A stretch of DNA of 64,000 nt from the NCBI RefSeq assembly GCF_016806835.2, contig NZ_CP086111.1:1099001-1163000 (forward strand). The letters run 5' to 3'. Source of the DNA: Skermanella rosea (GTDB lineage Bacteria; Pseudomonadota; Alphaproteobacteria; Azospirillales; Azospirillaceae). The notes beneath the pieces are model-generated. The model was not told the DNA's origin. It did no database searches and was given only the letters and a program-made list of their open reading frames with translations. The position numbers and the translations under genes are program-made. Positions 43,533 to 55,046 of this stretch are shown here, piece after piece; within the stretch, counting starts at the first letter, position 1; the number at the start of each line of letters is the position of its first letter.

Positions 43533-44465
43533 CTAGCCCTGGCGCCGGACCGGCACCGGGGGATCGCTCTCCTCCGCCTCGTCCTCCGCCTCGTCGGGCC
43601 AGCCGTCCTGCTGCATCTGCGCGAACAGCAGCGCGTTGCTGTGCGCGGGCGCCGACTGCGGATCAGGGCCGTCCTCGAGCCCGGCGAATCGCTTCTCGTC
43701 GGCCTGCATCCTGCGGGTCAGCCGGTTCAGCATGTCCGACGCGGTGAGCGCATGGCCGCTACGGTCGTGGAACAGGTTCCTGTTGGCCGCGGCGGCGGAA
43801 GGCAGCAGGTCGCGGGCCAGCTTGCCGGGCGTCTTCTCGGCCGCGTTGATCAGCCGGGCGGCCCCGCTCGGGCCCATGATGTAGGCGATCCGGCTCTCGA
43901 TCGTCGAGGCCGGCCGGCCAAGCAGCTTTCCAAGCCGCTCCTTGCCTTCGCCGAGGTACCGGGCGGCCATGCCCGCGGACAGGTTGGGATCCTCGCGAAG
44001 CGCCAGGATCTTCCGGCGCGCCGCGGCGTCGCCGACGGTCGGCGCGCCGTCGACCACCTTGATCTGCTTCGCGATCTCTCCCAGGCCGAATGCCGATCCA
44101 TGGCGCCGCACCAGGTCGAGCCACGTGCGCTCGATGAACTGGAAGGGACCGGTCGCCGAACTCTTGCGGTTGCGCGCCTTGGGGTCCAGCCCGCTTTCCT
44201 GCTGCGCCTGGGACAGCAGCGAGGCGAAGCTGTGGCCGGACAGCCCGGCGACCGACCGGATCGCGTCGACGACGGGCCCGCCGGCCACCGCCGTCGGCGG
44301 CACGTCCGCCGGCTTGCGGCCGGGCAGGGGGACTCCCGCCCGCTCCACCGCCGCAGCGAATCCTTCGCCGCCCGGTTTGCGGGCGGGCAGGGGCGGCTGC
44401 CAGGCGGCGCCGGGTATCGAGGGCTTCTTGCCGGGAACCGGCGGCAGTCGCTGGTCAACAGCCAT
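43533..44465 (-). CDS. lytic transglycosylase-like protein
   Basis: 310 residues without a clear signal peptide. A Pro/Lys-rich N-terminus (PPVPGKKPSIP, LPARKPG, PLPGRKP) is followed by an SLT-type lysozyme fold at about 75-200. QAQQESGLDPKARNRKS contains the likely catalytic Glu, then ATGPFQFIERTWLDLV. The C-terminal part is acidic. Enzymes of this type cut glycan strands, for example for flagellar or secretion machinery. The lack of an evident signal suggests export by a specialised route or mis-set start. Confidence 0.8.
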   Translation of the reverse strand: MAVDQRLPPVPGKKPSIPGAAWQPPLPARKPGGEGFAAAVERAGVPLPGRKPADVPPTAVAGGPVVDAIRSVAGLSGHSFASLLSQAQQESGLDPKARNRKSSATGPFQFIERTWLDLVRRHGSAFGLGEIAKQIKVVDGAPTVGDAAARRKILALREDPNLSAGMAARYLGEGKERLGKLLGRPASTIESRIAYIMGPSGAARLINAAEKTPGKLARDLLPSAAAANRNLFHDRSGHALTASDMLNRLTRRMQADEKRFAGLEDGPDPQSAPAHSNALLFAQMQQDGWPDEAEDEAEESDPPVPVRRQG

Positions 44466-44829
44466 GGGCTTGTTCTCTGCACCTTTCGGGTTAACCCATC
44501 CTAAGGCGGCGGACCGCTGGTGAGAAGAACAATCGCGTGACCTCGATCGGGACCCGCTCCGCCCGGCGCGCACCGCACCGATCGATACGGAAGATATCGT
44601 ACTTTACGCGGCTAATTGGCACGGCAACGTAAGACTGATTCAAATCAGGGAAGACAAGCCCGAAAGTTTGCTATCGATGCGGGCGGATCGCGGCGGCTTA
44701 CCACACGCGCGAGTGGTGCCGACTGCCGCTGCGCTCCGCGCGACCGATGTAAATCAAGCAGGGTCCGTATCCATCCGCCGCGGGACGACGGGATTGCGGC
44801 GGCAGGCGGCCAGAGGGCGAGGCAAGACG
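44466..44829. other. intergenic region upstream of second chemoreceptor
   Basis: About 360 bp between divergent genes. It should hold both promoters. I see a 12-bp palindrome TGATTCAAATCA at 44636-44647 and nothing else recognisable. The downstream half is open in frame with the chemoreceptor but lacks membrane-protein character and a ribosome site. Confidence 0.4.
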
Positions 44830-46848
44830 ATGGGGTCTCTTTCATCCAGGTTCAGGATCGGTTCCAGGATCTACGCGGGGTTCATGCTCATCCTCGCCCT
44901 GCTGGCAGCCGTCGGCGGCTTCGGCATCGCCGAGTTGGTCGCAGCCCGCGCGAATTTCGAGCGGTACGGCGAGACCTCCGCCAACACGGCCATGGTGATC
45001 ACGATCAACCAGGACTTCGCGGAACTGCGCCGGCAGGCGCTGCTCTATACCTCGTCGGGGAACGAGACGGCCGCGGGCCACGTCCATGAACTGCTGAGCC
45101 GCATCGCTTCCAGCCTGACGAACCTGGTGCCGGCGGCACGCGACGGGGCCAGCCGGGCGAGGCTGGAGCGCATGATCCAGCTCACCACAGACTACGGGGA
45201 GAAATTCACCAAGGTCAAGGAAGCCCGGGTCAAGCGGGACACCCTGCTGGACCAGTCGCTTCGGCCGCTCGGCGACCAGATCGTCGGGAACCTGTCCGAC
45301 CTGATCAGCGAGGCCACCGCCGCCAAGCAGATGGAGACCGCGGGCCTGGCCGGGATCGCCCAGGAACAGTTCATGTATGCCCGGCTCAATTCCATCCAGT
45401 TCCTGGCGACGCCGGACGAGGCGCTGGCGGAAAGCGTGACGCGACGGCTTGCCGCCTTCAAGCCGGCCGCGACCAACCTCGCCGCGTGGTTCGACGATCC
45501 GGACCGCATGGCGCTGGCCCAGGACGTGCTCCGGCTGGCCGAGACCTATTCGAAGACCTTCGACCGGATGGCCGCGTCGGCGTTCGACATGAACAGCCTC
45601 ATCTACGAGGCCATGCCGGTCATCGCGGAGGAGTTCGGCGGCCTGACCCAGGCCACCGTGGACGGCTGGAGCGCCATCTTCCGGGAAACCGAGCAGAAAA
45701 CCCTGTCCGAGATCGACAGCACCATCGGGGTCAGCGGAGCGCTCGTCGCCGCCGCGCTCATGGGCGGCATCCTTCTCGCCTGGCTGATCGCCCGCAGCAT
45801 CGTCGTCCCGGTCAAGACCATGACCGCCACCATGACGCTGCTCGCGTCGGGCGACCGCTCCGTCGAGGTCACGGGGCTCGACTTCGCGGACGAGATCGGC
45901 GAGATGGCGCGGGCGGTCCAGGTCTTCAAGGAGAACGCGATCCGGGTCGAACGGCTCCAGGCCGAGCAGGCCGCCCAGGAGCAGCGTTCGGCGGAGGAAC
46001 GCCGGCGGTCCATGATGGAGCTGGCCGACGATTTCGAGAACCATGTCAACGGCGTCGTGACCCATGTCACGACCTCGTCCGGGGAGATGAACGCGACTGC
46101 GGCCACCATGTCCACCGCCGCCCAGCAGGCGACCCACCAGGCGACCGCGGTCGCCAACGCGGCCGACCACGCGTCCACCAACGTCCAGACCGTCGCCGCC
46201 GCGGCGGAGGAACTGGCCTCGTCGATCGCCGAGATCGGCCGGCAGGTCGATCGGTCCTCCCGCACGATCCAGCACGCGGTGGAAAAGGCCCGGCGGACCA
46301 ACGAGATCGTCGAAAGCCTCTCGACCGCGGCCCAGAAGATCGGGGAGGTGGTCGGCCTGATCAACACCATCGCCGGCCAGACCAACCTGCTCGCGCTCAA
46401 CGCGACGATCGAGGCGGCCCGCGCCGGCGACGCCGGCAAGGGGTTCGCCGTCGTGGCGTCGGAGGTCAAGAACCTGGCCAACCAGACCGCCAAGGCGACC
46501 GAGGACATCTCCGGCCAGATCAGTTCGGTCCAGGCGGCGACGGCCCAGGCGGTCGAGGCGATCCAGGACATCCTGCACACCATCGACGAGGTCAGCGGCA
46601 CCTCGGCCGCCATCGCCGCATCGGTCGAGCAGCAGCAGGCGGCGACCGGCGAGATCGCGCGCAACGTCGAGCAGGCCGCCGCCGGGACCAGCGAGGTCGC
46701 GGCCAACATCGCCGGCGTCACCGCGGCGGCCGACGCCTCGCTCGCGACCGCGGAGCAGGTGCTCCGCGAGTCGTCCGAGCTGACCCGCCAGTCGATAGTG
46801 CTCCGGCGCGCGGTGGACGAGTTCATCGAAAAGGTGCGCGCCGCCTGA
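44830..46848 (+). CDS. methyl-accepting chemotaxis protein
   Basis: 672-aa chemoreceptor. TM1 is at about 13-37 ([20 protein letters not shown]). The periplasmic four-helix sensor region (about 40-300) includes EYGEKF-like helices and [18 protein letters not shown]2 is near 305-325, then HAMP ([20 protein letters not shown]), and the signalling tip reads [20 protein letters not shown]. No CheR-docking pentapeptide. Start at 44830 with GAGG about 8 nt upstream. Paralogous in layout to the receptor at 18511-20604 but with a different sensor region. Confidence 0.95.
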   Translation: MGSLSSRFRIGSRIYAGFMLILALLAAVGGFGIAELVAARANFERYGETSANTAMVITINQDFAELRRQALLYTSSGNETAAGHVHELLSRIASSLTNLVPAARDGASRARLERMIQLTTDYGEKFTKVKEARVKRDTLLDQSLRPLGDQIVGNLSDLISEATAAKQMETAGLAGIAQEQFMYARLNSIQFLATPDEALAESVTRRLAAFKPAATNLAAWFDDPDRMALAQDVLRLAETYSKTFDRMAASAFDMNSLIYEAMPVIAEEFGGLTQATVDGWSAIFRETEQKTLSEIDSTIGVSGALVAAALMGGILLAWLIARSIVVPVKTMTATMTLLASGDRSVEVTGLDFADEIGEMARAVQVFKENAIRVERLQAEQAAQEQRSAEERRRSMMELADDFENHVNGVVTHVTTSSGEMNATAATMSTAAQQATHQATAVANAADHASTNVQTVAAAAEELASSIAEIGRQVDRSSRTIQHAVEKARRTNEIVESLSTAAQKIGEVVGLINTIAGQTNLLALNATIEAARAGDAGKGFAVVASEVKNLANQTAKATEDISGQISSVQAATAQAVEAIQDILHTIDEVSGTSAAIAASVEQQQAATGEIARNVEQAAAGTSEVAANIAGVTAAADASLATAEQVLRESSELTRQSIVLRRAVDEFIEKVRAA

Positions 46849-46912
46849 CTGCCCGGTTTGCGGGAGCGTCGAAGTGGGCCACACTCGACCCTCCCGCAGC
46901 CGAGGAAACGCC

Positions 46913-47545
46913 ATGATAGATCTCTACACCTGGACCACCCCCAACGGCCGGAAGGCCTCCATCATGCTGGAGGAGACCGGCCTTCCCTACACGGTCCACC
47001 CGGTCGACATCACCAAGGACGAGCAGTTCGCGCCGGACTTCCTGAAGATCAGCCCGAACAACAAGATCCCGGCCATCGTCGACCACGACACCGGCGCGTC
47101 CCTGATGGAGTCCGGCGCCATCCTGCTGTACCTGGCGGAGAAGACCGGGATGTTCATCCCGCTGGACGGGCCCGGACGGTGGCGGACTTGGCAGTGGCTG
47201 ATGTTCCAGATGGGCGGCGCCGGCCCGATGCTGGGCCAGGCCCACCATTTCCTTCAGTTCAACCCCGGCAAGGCGCCCTATGCGGAGGAGCGGTTCGGTG
47301 CCGAGGCAAGGCGGCTCTATTCCGTCATGGACAAGCGGCTGGGCGAGACCGAGTACCTGGCCGGCGGCGACTACACCATCGCCGACATCGCGACATGGCC
47401 GTGGGTCTCGCGGTTCGAATGGCAGCGGATCGATCTCGCGCAATTCCCGAATGTGCGGCGCTGGTATCTCGCCATCGCAGGGCGTCCCGCCGTCCGGCGC
47501 GGCTATGATGTGCCGAAGAAGGGCCACGAGATTCCGCTGGCCTGA
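46913..47545 (+). CDS. glutathione S-transferase family protein
   Basis: 210 residues. The thioredoxin-fold N-domain (MIDLYTWTTPNGRKASIMLE, with NNKIPAIVDHD and the MESGAILLYLAEK glutathione-binding Glu-Ser) is followed by a helical C-domain. The TPNGRK start and the ESGAI motif place it with the YghU/YfcG disulfide-reductase-like nu class. Start with GAGG 7 nt upstream. Followed 21 bp later by the MFS gene. Confidence 0.9.
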   Translation: MIDLYTWTTPNGRKASIMLEETGLPYTVHPVDITKDEQFAPDFLKISPNNKIPAIVDHDTGASLMESGAILLYLAEKTGMFIPLDGPGRWRTWQWLMFQMGGAGPMLGQAHHFLQFNPGKAPYAEERFGAEARRLYSVMDKRLGETEYLAGGDYTIADIATWPWVSRFEWQRIDLAQFPNVRRWYLAIAGRPAVRRGYDVPKKGHEIPLA

Positions 47546-47566
47546 GCACATCGCCGCCGGAACCCC

Positions 47567-48739
47567 ATGCTGCTGCCGCTTCGCCTGTCCCTGTTCTACG
47601 CCGCCTATTTCCTGATCCTGGGTATCCAGCTGCCGTTCTGGCCGGTCTGGCTGGAAAGCCGGGGCCTGTCGGCGGAAGAGATCGGGACGGTCCTGGCGGT
47701 GGCGCTGTGGGTCCGCATCGTCACCATTCCGGTGGCCGGCGTGGTGGTCGACCGCACCGGCAACCGGCGGACGGCGCTGATCCTGCTCAGCGCCGCCGCC
47801 CTGGCGGCCTCGCTGCTGTACCTGCCGGCCGACGGCTTCGTGCCGATCCTGCTGGTGACCGTGCTGATGAGCGCGGGCTTCAGCCCGATCATGAATATCG
47901 GCGACAACCTGACCCTGCTGATCGCCCGGGCCCACCGGCTCGATTACGGCCGGATGCGCCTGTGGGGATCGATCAGCTTCATCGCCGCCGCCAGCCTGGG
48001 CGGCATGGTGGTGGCCGACAGCCAGCCCGAGACCGTGCTCCACCTGCTGGTCGGCGCCATGGCCCTGACGGCCCTGTCCTGCTGGCTGGCGCCGAAGCCG
48101 CCGCCGCGCGAGCCGGCGGGGGACGGGGTGCCGCTGAGGACCAGCCGGATCGCGGCGCTGCTCCGCGATCCCGGCTTCCTGCTGTTCCTGGGGGCCACCT
48201 CGGCCGTCCAGTCCAGCCACGCGGTCTATTACGCGTTCGGCACCCTGCACTGGCGCGGGCTCGGCCATTCGGAGGCGGTGATCGGCTGGCTGTGGGCGGA
48301 AGGCGTGATCGCCGAGATCCTGCTGTTCGCCTTCGGCGGTGCCGCGACCGCGCGGCTCGGTCCCGCCCGCCTGCTGGTGCTGGCCGGGCTCGCCGCCCTG
48401 GTCCGCTGGGCGGGAACGGCCGTGGCGGAGAGCGTGCCGGTCCTGGCGCTCCTCCAGGTGCTTCACGGCATGACCTTCGGAGCCGCGCACCTCGCGGCCA
48501 TGCAGTATATCGCCAAGGCCGTCCCGATCGACCGCTCCGCGACCGCCCAGGCGCTGTACGGCGCTCTCGCCACCGGCATGGGCACGGCGCTGGCCATGAT
48601 GCTGGCGGGCGCCGCCTATGCCGGGATGGGGGCGGGCGCCTATCATGCCATGGCCGCCCTGGGGCTGGCCGGCGCCGTGTTCGCCCTGCTGCTGGCCTCG
48701 CGCGGCCGGCAGGACGAGGTCCGGCCCGCGGACGCCTAG
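47567..48739 (+). CDS. MFS transporter (HcaT/3-phenylpropionate permease-like)
   Basis: 390-aa inner-membrane transporter with about 12 helices. The N-terminus LSLFYAAYFLILGIQLPFWP, VVVDRTGNRRTALI (loop 2-3 motif) and YGRMRLWGSISFI are characteristic of the HcaT/nucleoside:H+ branch. Substrate unknown; aromatic acids are the family precedent. Its TAG and the stop of the convergent next gene share the palindrome CTAG (4-bp overlap). Confidence 0.87.
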   Translation: MLLPLRLSLFYAAYFLILGIQLPFWPVWLESRGLSAEEIGTVLAVALWVRIVTIPVAGVVVDRTGNRRTALILLSAAALAASLLYLPADGFVPILLVTVLMSAGFSPIMNIGDNLTLLIARAHRLDYGRMRLWGSISFIAAASLGGMVVADSQPETVLHLLVGAMALTALSCWLAPKPPPREPAGDGVPLRTSRIAALLRDPGFLLFLGATSAVQSSHAVYYAFGTLHWRGLGHSEAVIGWLWAEGVIAEILLFAFGGAATARLGPARLLVLAGLAALVRWAGTAVAESVPVLALLQVLHGMTFGAAHLAAMQYIAKAVPIDRSATAQALYGALATGMGTALAMMLAGAAYAGMGAGAYHAMAALGLAGAVFALLLASRGRQDEVRPADA

Positions 48740-49317
48740 CCCGCTTCCTGGTCCTGTTCCCAGGCGGCCGGGTCCTCGATCCGGCGCAGGGTCAGGATCT
48801 GCGCCGCGGCGGTGAACAGCAGCCCGGAGGCGGCGAGGCGGCCGGAGTCCTGGTCGGAATGGCCCAGGCAGGCGAGCTGGGCCGCTCCCAGCGCATAGGC
48901 CTGGAGCAGGTCGATCGGGTCCCCTTGCGAGTTCCGCGACCACCAGCGCCGACCGTGGCGCCGCATGGTCCGCAGCGCCGGTTCCAGCACGTCCCAGGCC
49001 GGCAGCCGGTCCTGGAGGAAGTCGGCGGGATCGCCGCCGCCCTCCTCGCCCAGGGCCGCCCGCCCGAGATGGATCGCGAACTCGATGAAGGGATAGCGTT
49101 CGGACACCCGGGCACCCGCCCGGAACGCTATGCTCATCAGCAGTTCCGACACCAGCGCCGAATCCCGGGGTTCCAGGCCGTCCACGACATCCAGCAGGCC
49201 CGGAGCCAAGCCCGCTTCCGGCGAGCCGCCGTCGCGGGCGGCGGTCACGGCCGCGACCAGCGTGCGCAACGCTTCGACCTGGGCCTCCGGGGAAACCGGC
49301 CGGTAGTCTTGTTCCAT
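48736..49317 (-). CDS. uncharacterised soluble protein
   Basis: 193 residues, helical, acidic, without signal or membrane segments. The middle (MRRHGRRWWSRNSQGDPIDL) and a Cys-containing ALGAAQLACLGHSDQ are distinctive, but I recognise no family. It overlaps the MFS stop by 4 bp tail to tail. Upstream of it lies an inverted repeat (49344-49353 with 49371-49380, arm GGACCTTCGG), possibly regulatory. Confidence 0.65.
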   Translation of the reverse strand: MEQDYRPVSPEAQVEALRTLVAAVTAARDGGSPEAGLAPGLLDVVDGLEPRDSALVSELLMSIAFRAGARVSERYPFIEFAIHLGRAALGEEGGGDPADFLQDRLPAWDVLEPALRTMRRHGRRWWSRNSQGDPIDLLQAYALGAAQLACLGHSDQDSGRLAASGLLFTAAAQILTLRRIEDPAAWEQDQEAG

Positions 49318-49445
49318 GGGGATGTGCTCTTTGCCTTCTGCAAGGACCTTCGGGCCGGCCGTCCGCCGATCCGAAGGTCCCTGTTACAAGGCAACGGAGC
49401 TTATTGTCCAGGAGAACGAGTACGCCGGTATTCCCGCCGGGCTCC

Positions 49446-49550
49446 CTACTTCGCCTTGCGGGACAGAAGGAACCAGAACAGCCCGACGGTCACGCCGACC
49501 GTGGCGGCGAGAAAGCCGAGCGCGACATAGGCCTCGTAATCGAGATGCAT
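49446..49550 (-). CDS. very small single-span membrane protein
   Basis: 34 residues: a short acidic start (MHLDYEAYV), one transmembrane helix (ALGFLAATVGVTVGLFWFLL) and a basic end (SRKAK), so Ncyt-in C-terminus by the positive-inside rule. GGGGAG lies 9 nt upstream of the ATG, which supports translation. Function unknown. Confidence 0.6.
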   Translation of the reverse strand: MHLDYEAYVALGFLAATVGVTVGLFWFLLSRKAK

Positions 49551-49675
49551 GGTGTGGAACTCCCCGAGCGGTGCGCCCGACAGGGGCGCAGGATGCGAAA
49601 CCCGGCCGGGAGCGTGCATCCGCCGCGGCCCGCCCGCATTGAAGATTCGCAATCCCGCGAGGAACGGAACAGTTT

Positions 49676-50011
49676 ATGGATGACCCGATGGCAGACACGG
49701 TGCATGGCATGTCCGACCCCGGTGAACGGCGAAGCGGCCCCGGATGGCCGTTGCGGCACGAACGACCCATCCTGCGCAGGCTGGCGGGCGCCTTCGGCGC
49801 GGGCTTCGCCGGGGGAGCGGTGACGGCGACCGCCCTGATCGGGGCCGATGTCGGCGGCATCGGAGCGCTGACGCTGGGAGCCGGCGCCTCGCCCGGCGAC
49901 CTGACCGGGGCCCTGTTGCTGATCTGGGGCATGGCGGTCCTGTTCGGCTTCGTCGGCCTCGCGATCTCCATCATGTCGCTCGGCGACTGGAGCGACCCTC
50001 CTCCCGACTGA
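49676..50011 (+). CDS. small inner-membrane protein, two predicted helices
   Basis: 111 residues with a hydrophilic N-tail, then AGAFGAGFAGGAVTATALIG and LLLIWGMAVLFGFVGLAISI as membrane segments and a short acidic end. Gly-rich helices. No family recognised. Starts at 49688 or 49709 are also possible; ribosome sites are weak for all. Confidence 0.6.
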   Translation: MDDPMADTVHGMSDPGERRSGPGWPLRHERPILRRLAGAFGAGFAGGAVTATALIGADVGGIGALTLGAGASPGDLTGALLLIWGMAVLFGFVGLAISIMSLGDWSDPPPD

Positions 50012-50041
50012 GGGAGGGACAGCCTCGCCCGATCGATGTGT

Positions 50042-50092
50042 CGCAGGTCGGCCTCGGCGGAAGGCCGACGCCGACAGCGTGGCCGGAGCGTC
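50042..50092. repeat. dispersed palindromic repeat, copy 2
   Basis: CAGGTCGGCCTCGGCGGAAG, then GCCGACGCCGAC and CCGGAGCGTCA, matching copy 1 at 15815-15861. The 7-bp stem TCGGCCT/AGGCCGA is kept while the loop has changed from CGGCCGA to CGGCGGA, and the tail carries a short insertion. It sits 30 bp past a gene end and is followed by AAAAAA. Confidence 0.65.
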
Positions 50093-50245
50093 ATAAAAAA
50101 CACTATGCAGAACCACTAGAGTAACCCGTAATCGAAAGCGCGCATCAAGCGTAGTAGCTTCCAGTTTGCCGTGCCCGCCGAGAGGCTTCCAAGCCGACGT
50201 TCTGTTATCATGGGCAACCGGCATCGATATGTACTGTGGTTGAAC

Positions 50246-51380
50246 ATGAGTCAGACGATCACATCGCGTTCTCCCGTTCGGCAACCCTTGGGGAATAATA
50301 AATTTAATATTATTTCAATTCAGTATTTGAGGGCGTTCGCGGCTCTCCTGGTGGTGTTCCACCACGCGCGCTACCAGATCACCGATTTCGAGGTGTTCTA
50401 CACGGGCGGCGTCTGGCTGTTCGGACAGGCGGGCGTGGACATCTTCTTCGTCATCAGCGGCTTCATCATGTGGGTGACGACGTCCTTGCGGCCGACCGCG
50501 CCGGGCGATTTCCTCAGGAACCGCATCGTGCGGATCGTTCCCATGTACTGGCTCGTGACGCTGGCCGTCGCGGCGGCGGCCCTCCTGCTGCCCAACCTGT
50601 TCCGGGCGGTGGAGCTGACGCCCGAGCACGTGCTCAAGTCGTTGTTCTTCATCCCGCATTTCTATCCGGCCGCGCCGAACCGGATCTGGCCCCTGCTGAT
50701 CCCGGGCTGGACCCTCAATTACGAGATGTTCTTCTACCTGATCTTCGCGGCGGCCCTGTTCCTGCCGCGCTCCCTGATCATCCCGGCGATCTCCGCGCTG
50801 TTCGCGGCGATCTCGGTGATCGGCCTGGTCGTCCCGTTCGAGGATCCGGTCCTGATCTTCTTCGCGGACTCCATCATCATGGAGTTCGTGGCCGGAATGC
50901 TGATCGGCCGGCTGTACCTGGAGGGACGGCTGGCGCTGCCGGCCTGGGCCGCCCTGTCGGCGATCGCCGTCGGGCTGGTCTGGATGGTCGCCCTGACCCC
51001 GTGGGAGATTCCCGAGACGCGGCTGCTGGTCTGGGGCATTCCGGCCGTCCTGACGGTGGTCGGCTGCCTGTCGCTGGAGTTCAGGGACGCGATCCGGAAG
51101 AACGGGCTGCTGACCCTGCTGGGCGATGCGTCCTATTCGGTCTACCTGACCCATATCCTGACGCTCGGGGTGGTCAGGACGGCCTGGAACCGGTTGGGGC
51201 TGGTCGAGCAGGATGCGGCGGCCGCCTGGATCTTCATGGCCGCCGCGATCGTGATATCGGCGGCGGCGGGCATCGCGGCGTATTTCCTGCTCGAGGCGCC
51301 GATCCAGAGGCTGGGGCGCGGCTGGACGTCGCGGGACGGCCGCCGGCCCGGCGTTTCGGCCGGCAGCCGTGTGACCGCCG

Positions 51381-51397
<17 letters not shown>
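50246..51397 (+). CDS. acyltransferase 3 family membrane protein (OafA/ExoZ-like)
   Basis: 383-aa multi-span O-acyltransferase that decorates surface or exported polysaccharide. Typical features are SIQYLRAFAALLVVFHHARY with the catalytic His region, GVDIFFVISGFIMWVTTS, the RIVRIVPMYWL motif and about ten helices. The start is uncertain (50246 or 50210). Local A+T-rich bases around 50295-50320 (AATAATAAATTTAATATTATTTC) fall within the first codons. Convergent with the kinase gene, overlapping it by 17 bp. Confidence 0.88.
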
Positions 51398-53297
<1,900 letters not shown>

Positions 53298-53334
53298 GGG
53301 AGGGGTCGCGAGTCTTGAAAGGGGCGGGAAAGAT

Positions 53335-54570
53335 TCAGGCAACGGTCCAGTCTGCGTCCTTGCCGATGGCATTCGAAGGCAGCGAAGGCCCGCAAGTCAG
53401 GGCCCGGGGCCGTTCCGGAACGGTCAGGTTACGGTCGATCCAGCGGGTCAGCGCCCGATGGAGTTCCGGGCCGGCGGGAGCGCCCGGGGCCGGCACGATG
53501 AAGGCCTTCAGCCGGTCGCCTTCCGCCGGGCCCATCAGTCGCACTGCCGCGTCGGCGACCCAGGGATGCTCGCGCAGGCGCCGCCCCACATGGTCGGGGG
53601 AAACATTGACGCCGCCGACCTGGACCATCCCGTCCAGGCGCCCCGCGACGCGGAAGCGGCCGTCCGCGGTCCAGTCCAGCCGGTCCGGCGCCGCGACGTC
53701 CCGTTCCGTGCCGTCGGCGAAGGTCCGGCGCAGGATGGCCTCCCCGACGCGCCGCCAGTGGGGCATCGGTCGGAAGCCGTCGGCCGGATCGTCGCGCCAG
53801 CCGATGCCGGCGGTCTCCGACGACCCGTACAGTTCGACCAGACGGTCGAGACCGGCGCCGATCGCGCCATGGACCGTTCCGGCCGGGCAGGGGGCGGTGG
53901 AAACCGACCCCTGGACGCCGGCGGGCAGGTCGGCCCCGCTGCGGACGAAAGCCGCCCAGAAGGCGGGATGGCCGACGATCAGGTCGCCGGGCATCGCCAA
54001 GCCGGCGAGGGCCGCCGGCGCCAGTCCCCGGATGTCGACCACGGGCAGCCTGGCTCCCCCCGGGGAAGCGCCGGCCAGGACCGTCATCAGGAAACCGTAG
54101 ATATGGTGGCAGGGCACCGCGCCGAGGATGCGCCGCCGCTCCGGAAACAGGGTTCGCAGGAACTCCGCCTCCTGCTCCAGGTCGGCGAGCCGGTGGCGGC
54201 AGGGCTTCGCGGCTCCGGTACTGCCCGACGTCCTGAAGATGACATGGGAACCGCACCGGGGGAGCGCCGACCGGCAGATATCCAGCAGGCCGCCGAAGGT
54301 CCGCCGGGTCGGCAGGTAGTCGGAGGCGCCCGCCGCGGCGAGGTCGAGCGCCTCGGACAGCGCCGCCGAGAGCTGGAGCATCTCCAGGCTGTCGGCCTCG
54401 ACCGGGCCGTTCCGCCAGGCCTCTCCGCCGGGATGGCCGGCGAGGGCCCGTGAACCGGGCCGCAGGCGCGTGAACTCGCTCGCGACCAGGTCGGCGACGA
54501 AACGCGCCAGGGTCGGATCGTCCGACCACCAGCTTCCTCCGGACCCGAACTCTCCTGCTTCCCCGGCCAC
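53335..54570 (-). CDS. 4-coumarate:CoA ligase, PYP-activation type
   Basis: 411-aa adenylating enzyme, much shorter than ordinary ANL ligases. FRTSGSTGAAKPCRHRLADL is the P-loop region. SSETAGIGWRDD, RFRVAGRLDGMVQVGGVNVS and LPSNAIGKDADW (C-terminal catalytic Lys) follow. The small size and this motif style fit the ligase group that activates p-coumarate for photoactive yellow protein. Its stop lies 37 bp before the PYP-kinase start, so the enzyme and its presumed client are in one operon. Start is GTG with a weak ribosome site. Confidence 0.8.
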   Translation of the reverse strand: MAGEAGEFGSGGSWWSDDPTLARFVADLVASEFTRLRPGSRALAGHPGGEAWRNGPVEADSLEMLQLSAALSEALDLAAAGASDYLPTRRTFGGLLDICRSALPRCGSHVIFRTSGSTGAAKPCRHRLADLEQEAEFLRTLFPERRRILGAVPCHHIYGFLMTVLAGASPGGARLPVVDIRGLAPAALAGLAMPGDLIVGHPAFWAAFVRSGADLPAGVQGSVSTAPCPAGTVHGAIGAGLDRLVELYGSSETAGIGWRDDPADGFRPMPHWRRVGEAILRRTFADGTERDVAAPDRLDWTADGRFRVAGRLDGMVQVGGVNVSPDHVGRRLREHPWVADAAVRLMGPAEGDRLKAFIVPAPGAPAGPELHRALTRWIDRNLTVPERPRALTCGPSLPSNAIGKDADWTVA

Positions 54571-54669
54571 GCACCCGTACCATCGATAGGGGTAAAAGAT
54601 GCGCCGATAGTGTCACATCGGACCGGCGTTGCAAATCCGTCCGAACAGGAAAGCAGGCTCAAAAACCGA

Positions 54670-54810
54670 TCAAACGTCGTAGACCGGTCCGGGCGTCTTC
54701 TTGTTCTCGCCGCCCGATTGCTCCTCCTCCTTCTCGGTCAGCGTCTTGTCGCGGCCGGCATCGGTTCCCGGCTGGGGCTTTTCGTCTTTCTTGCCGTCGT
54801 TCTCGGCCAT
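54670..54810 (-). CDS. very small hydrophilic protein
   Basis: 46 residues, almost all charged or polar: MAENDGKKDEKPQPGTDAGR, then DKTLTEKEEEQSGG. Intrinsically disordered in appearance. GGAG lies 7 nt upstream of the ATG. Similar composition to the small proteins at 31298 and 56584, which suggests a class of stress-type disordered proteins, but no function is known. Confidence 0.6.
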   Translation of the reverse strand: MAENDGKKDEKPQPGTDAGRDKTLTEKEEEQSGGENKKTPGPVYDV

Positions 54811-55046
54811 GGTCGATCTCCTGGTGAAAACTGCTCCAACAGGCGATGGCCGGGTGCGTTGCGCTTCGACCCCCAGGACCGGTTTCGCGTCAATGAGCTG
54901 TTAATTTGGCCTAAAAGTTCAAGGTGTTGCTGCCGTGCATCATATTTCCGTCATCACGATCCGTTTCGTAGGTAATCGTTGCATATGCACCTATTCGCCG
55001 CTCTGATGATGCGACGCTTAACGTTCGACCCGATCAGGGAATGGTC

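Noticed and set aside
43519-43540. CCCTAACCCTAGCCCT telomere-like or satellite repeat
   Set aside because: Only two and a half imperfect units at the end of the DUF305 gene; it is explained by Pro-rich codons and the stop region.
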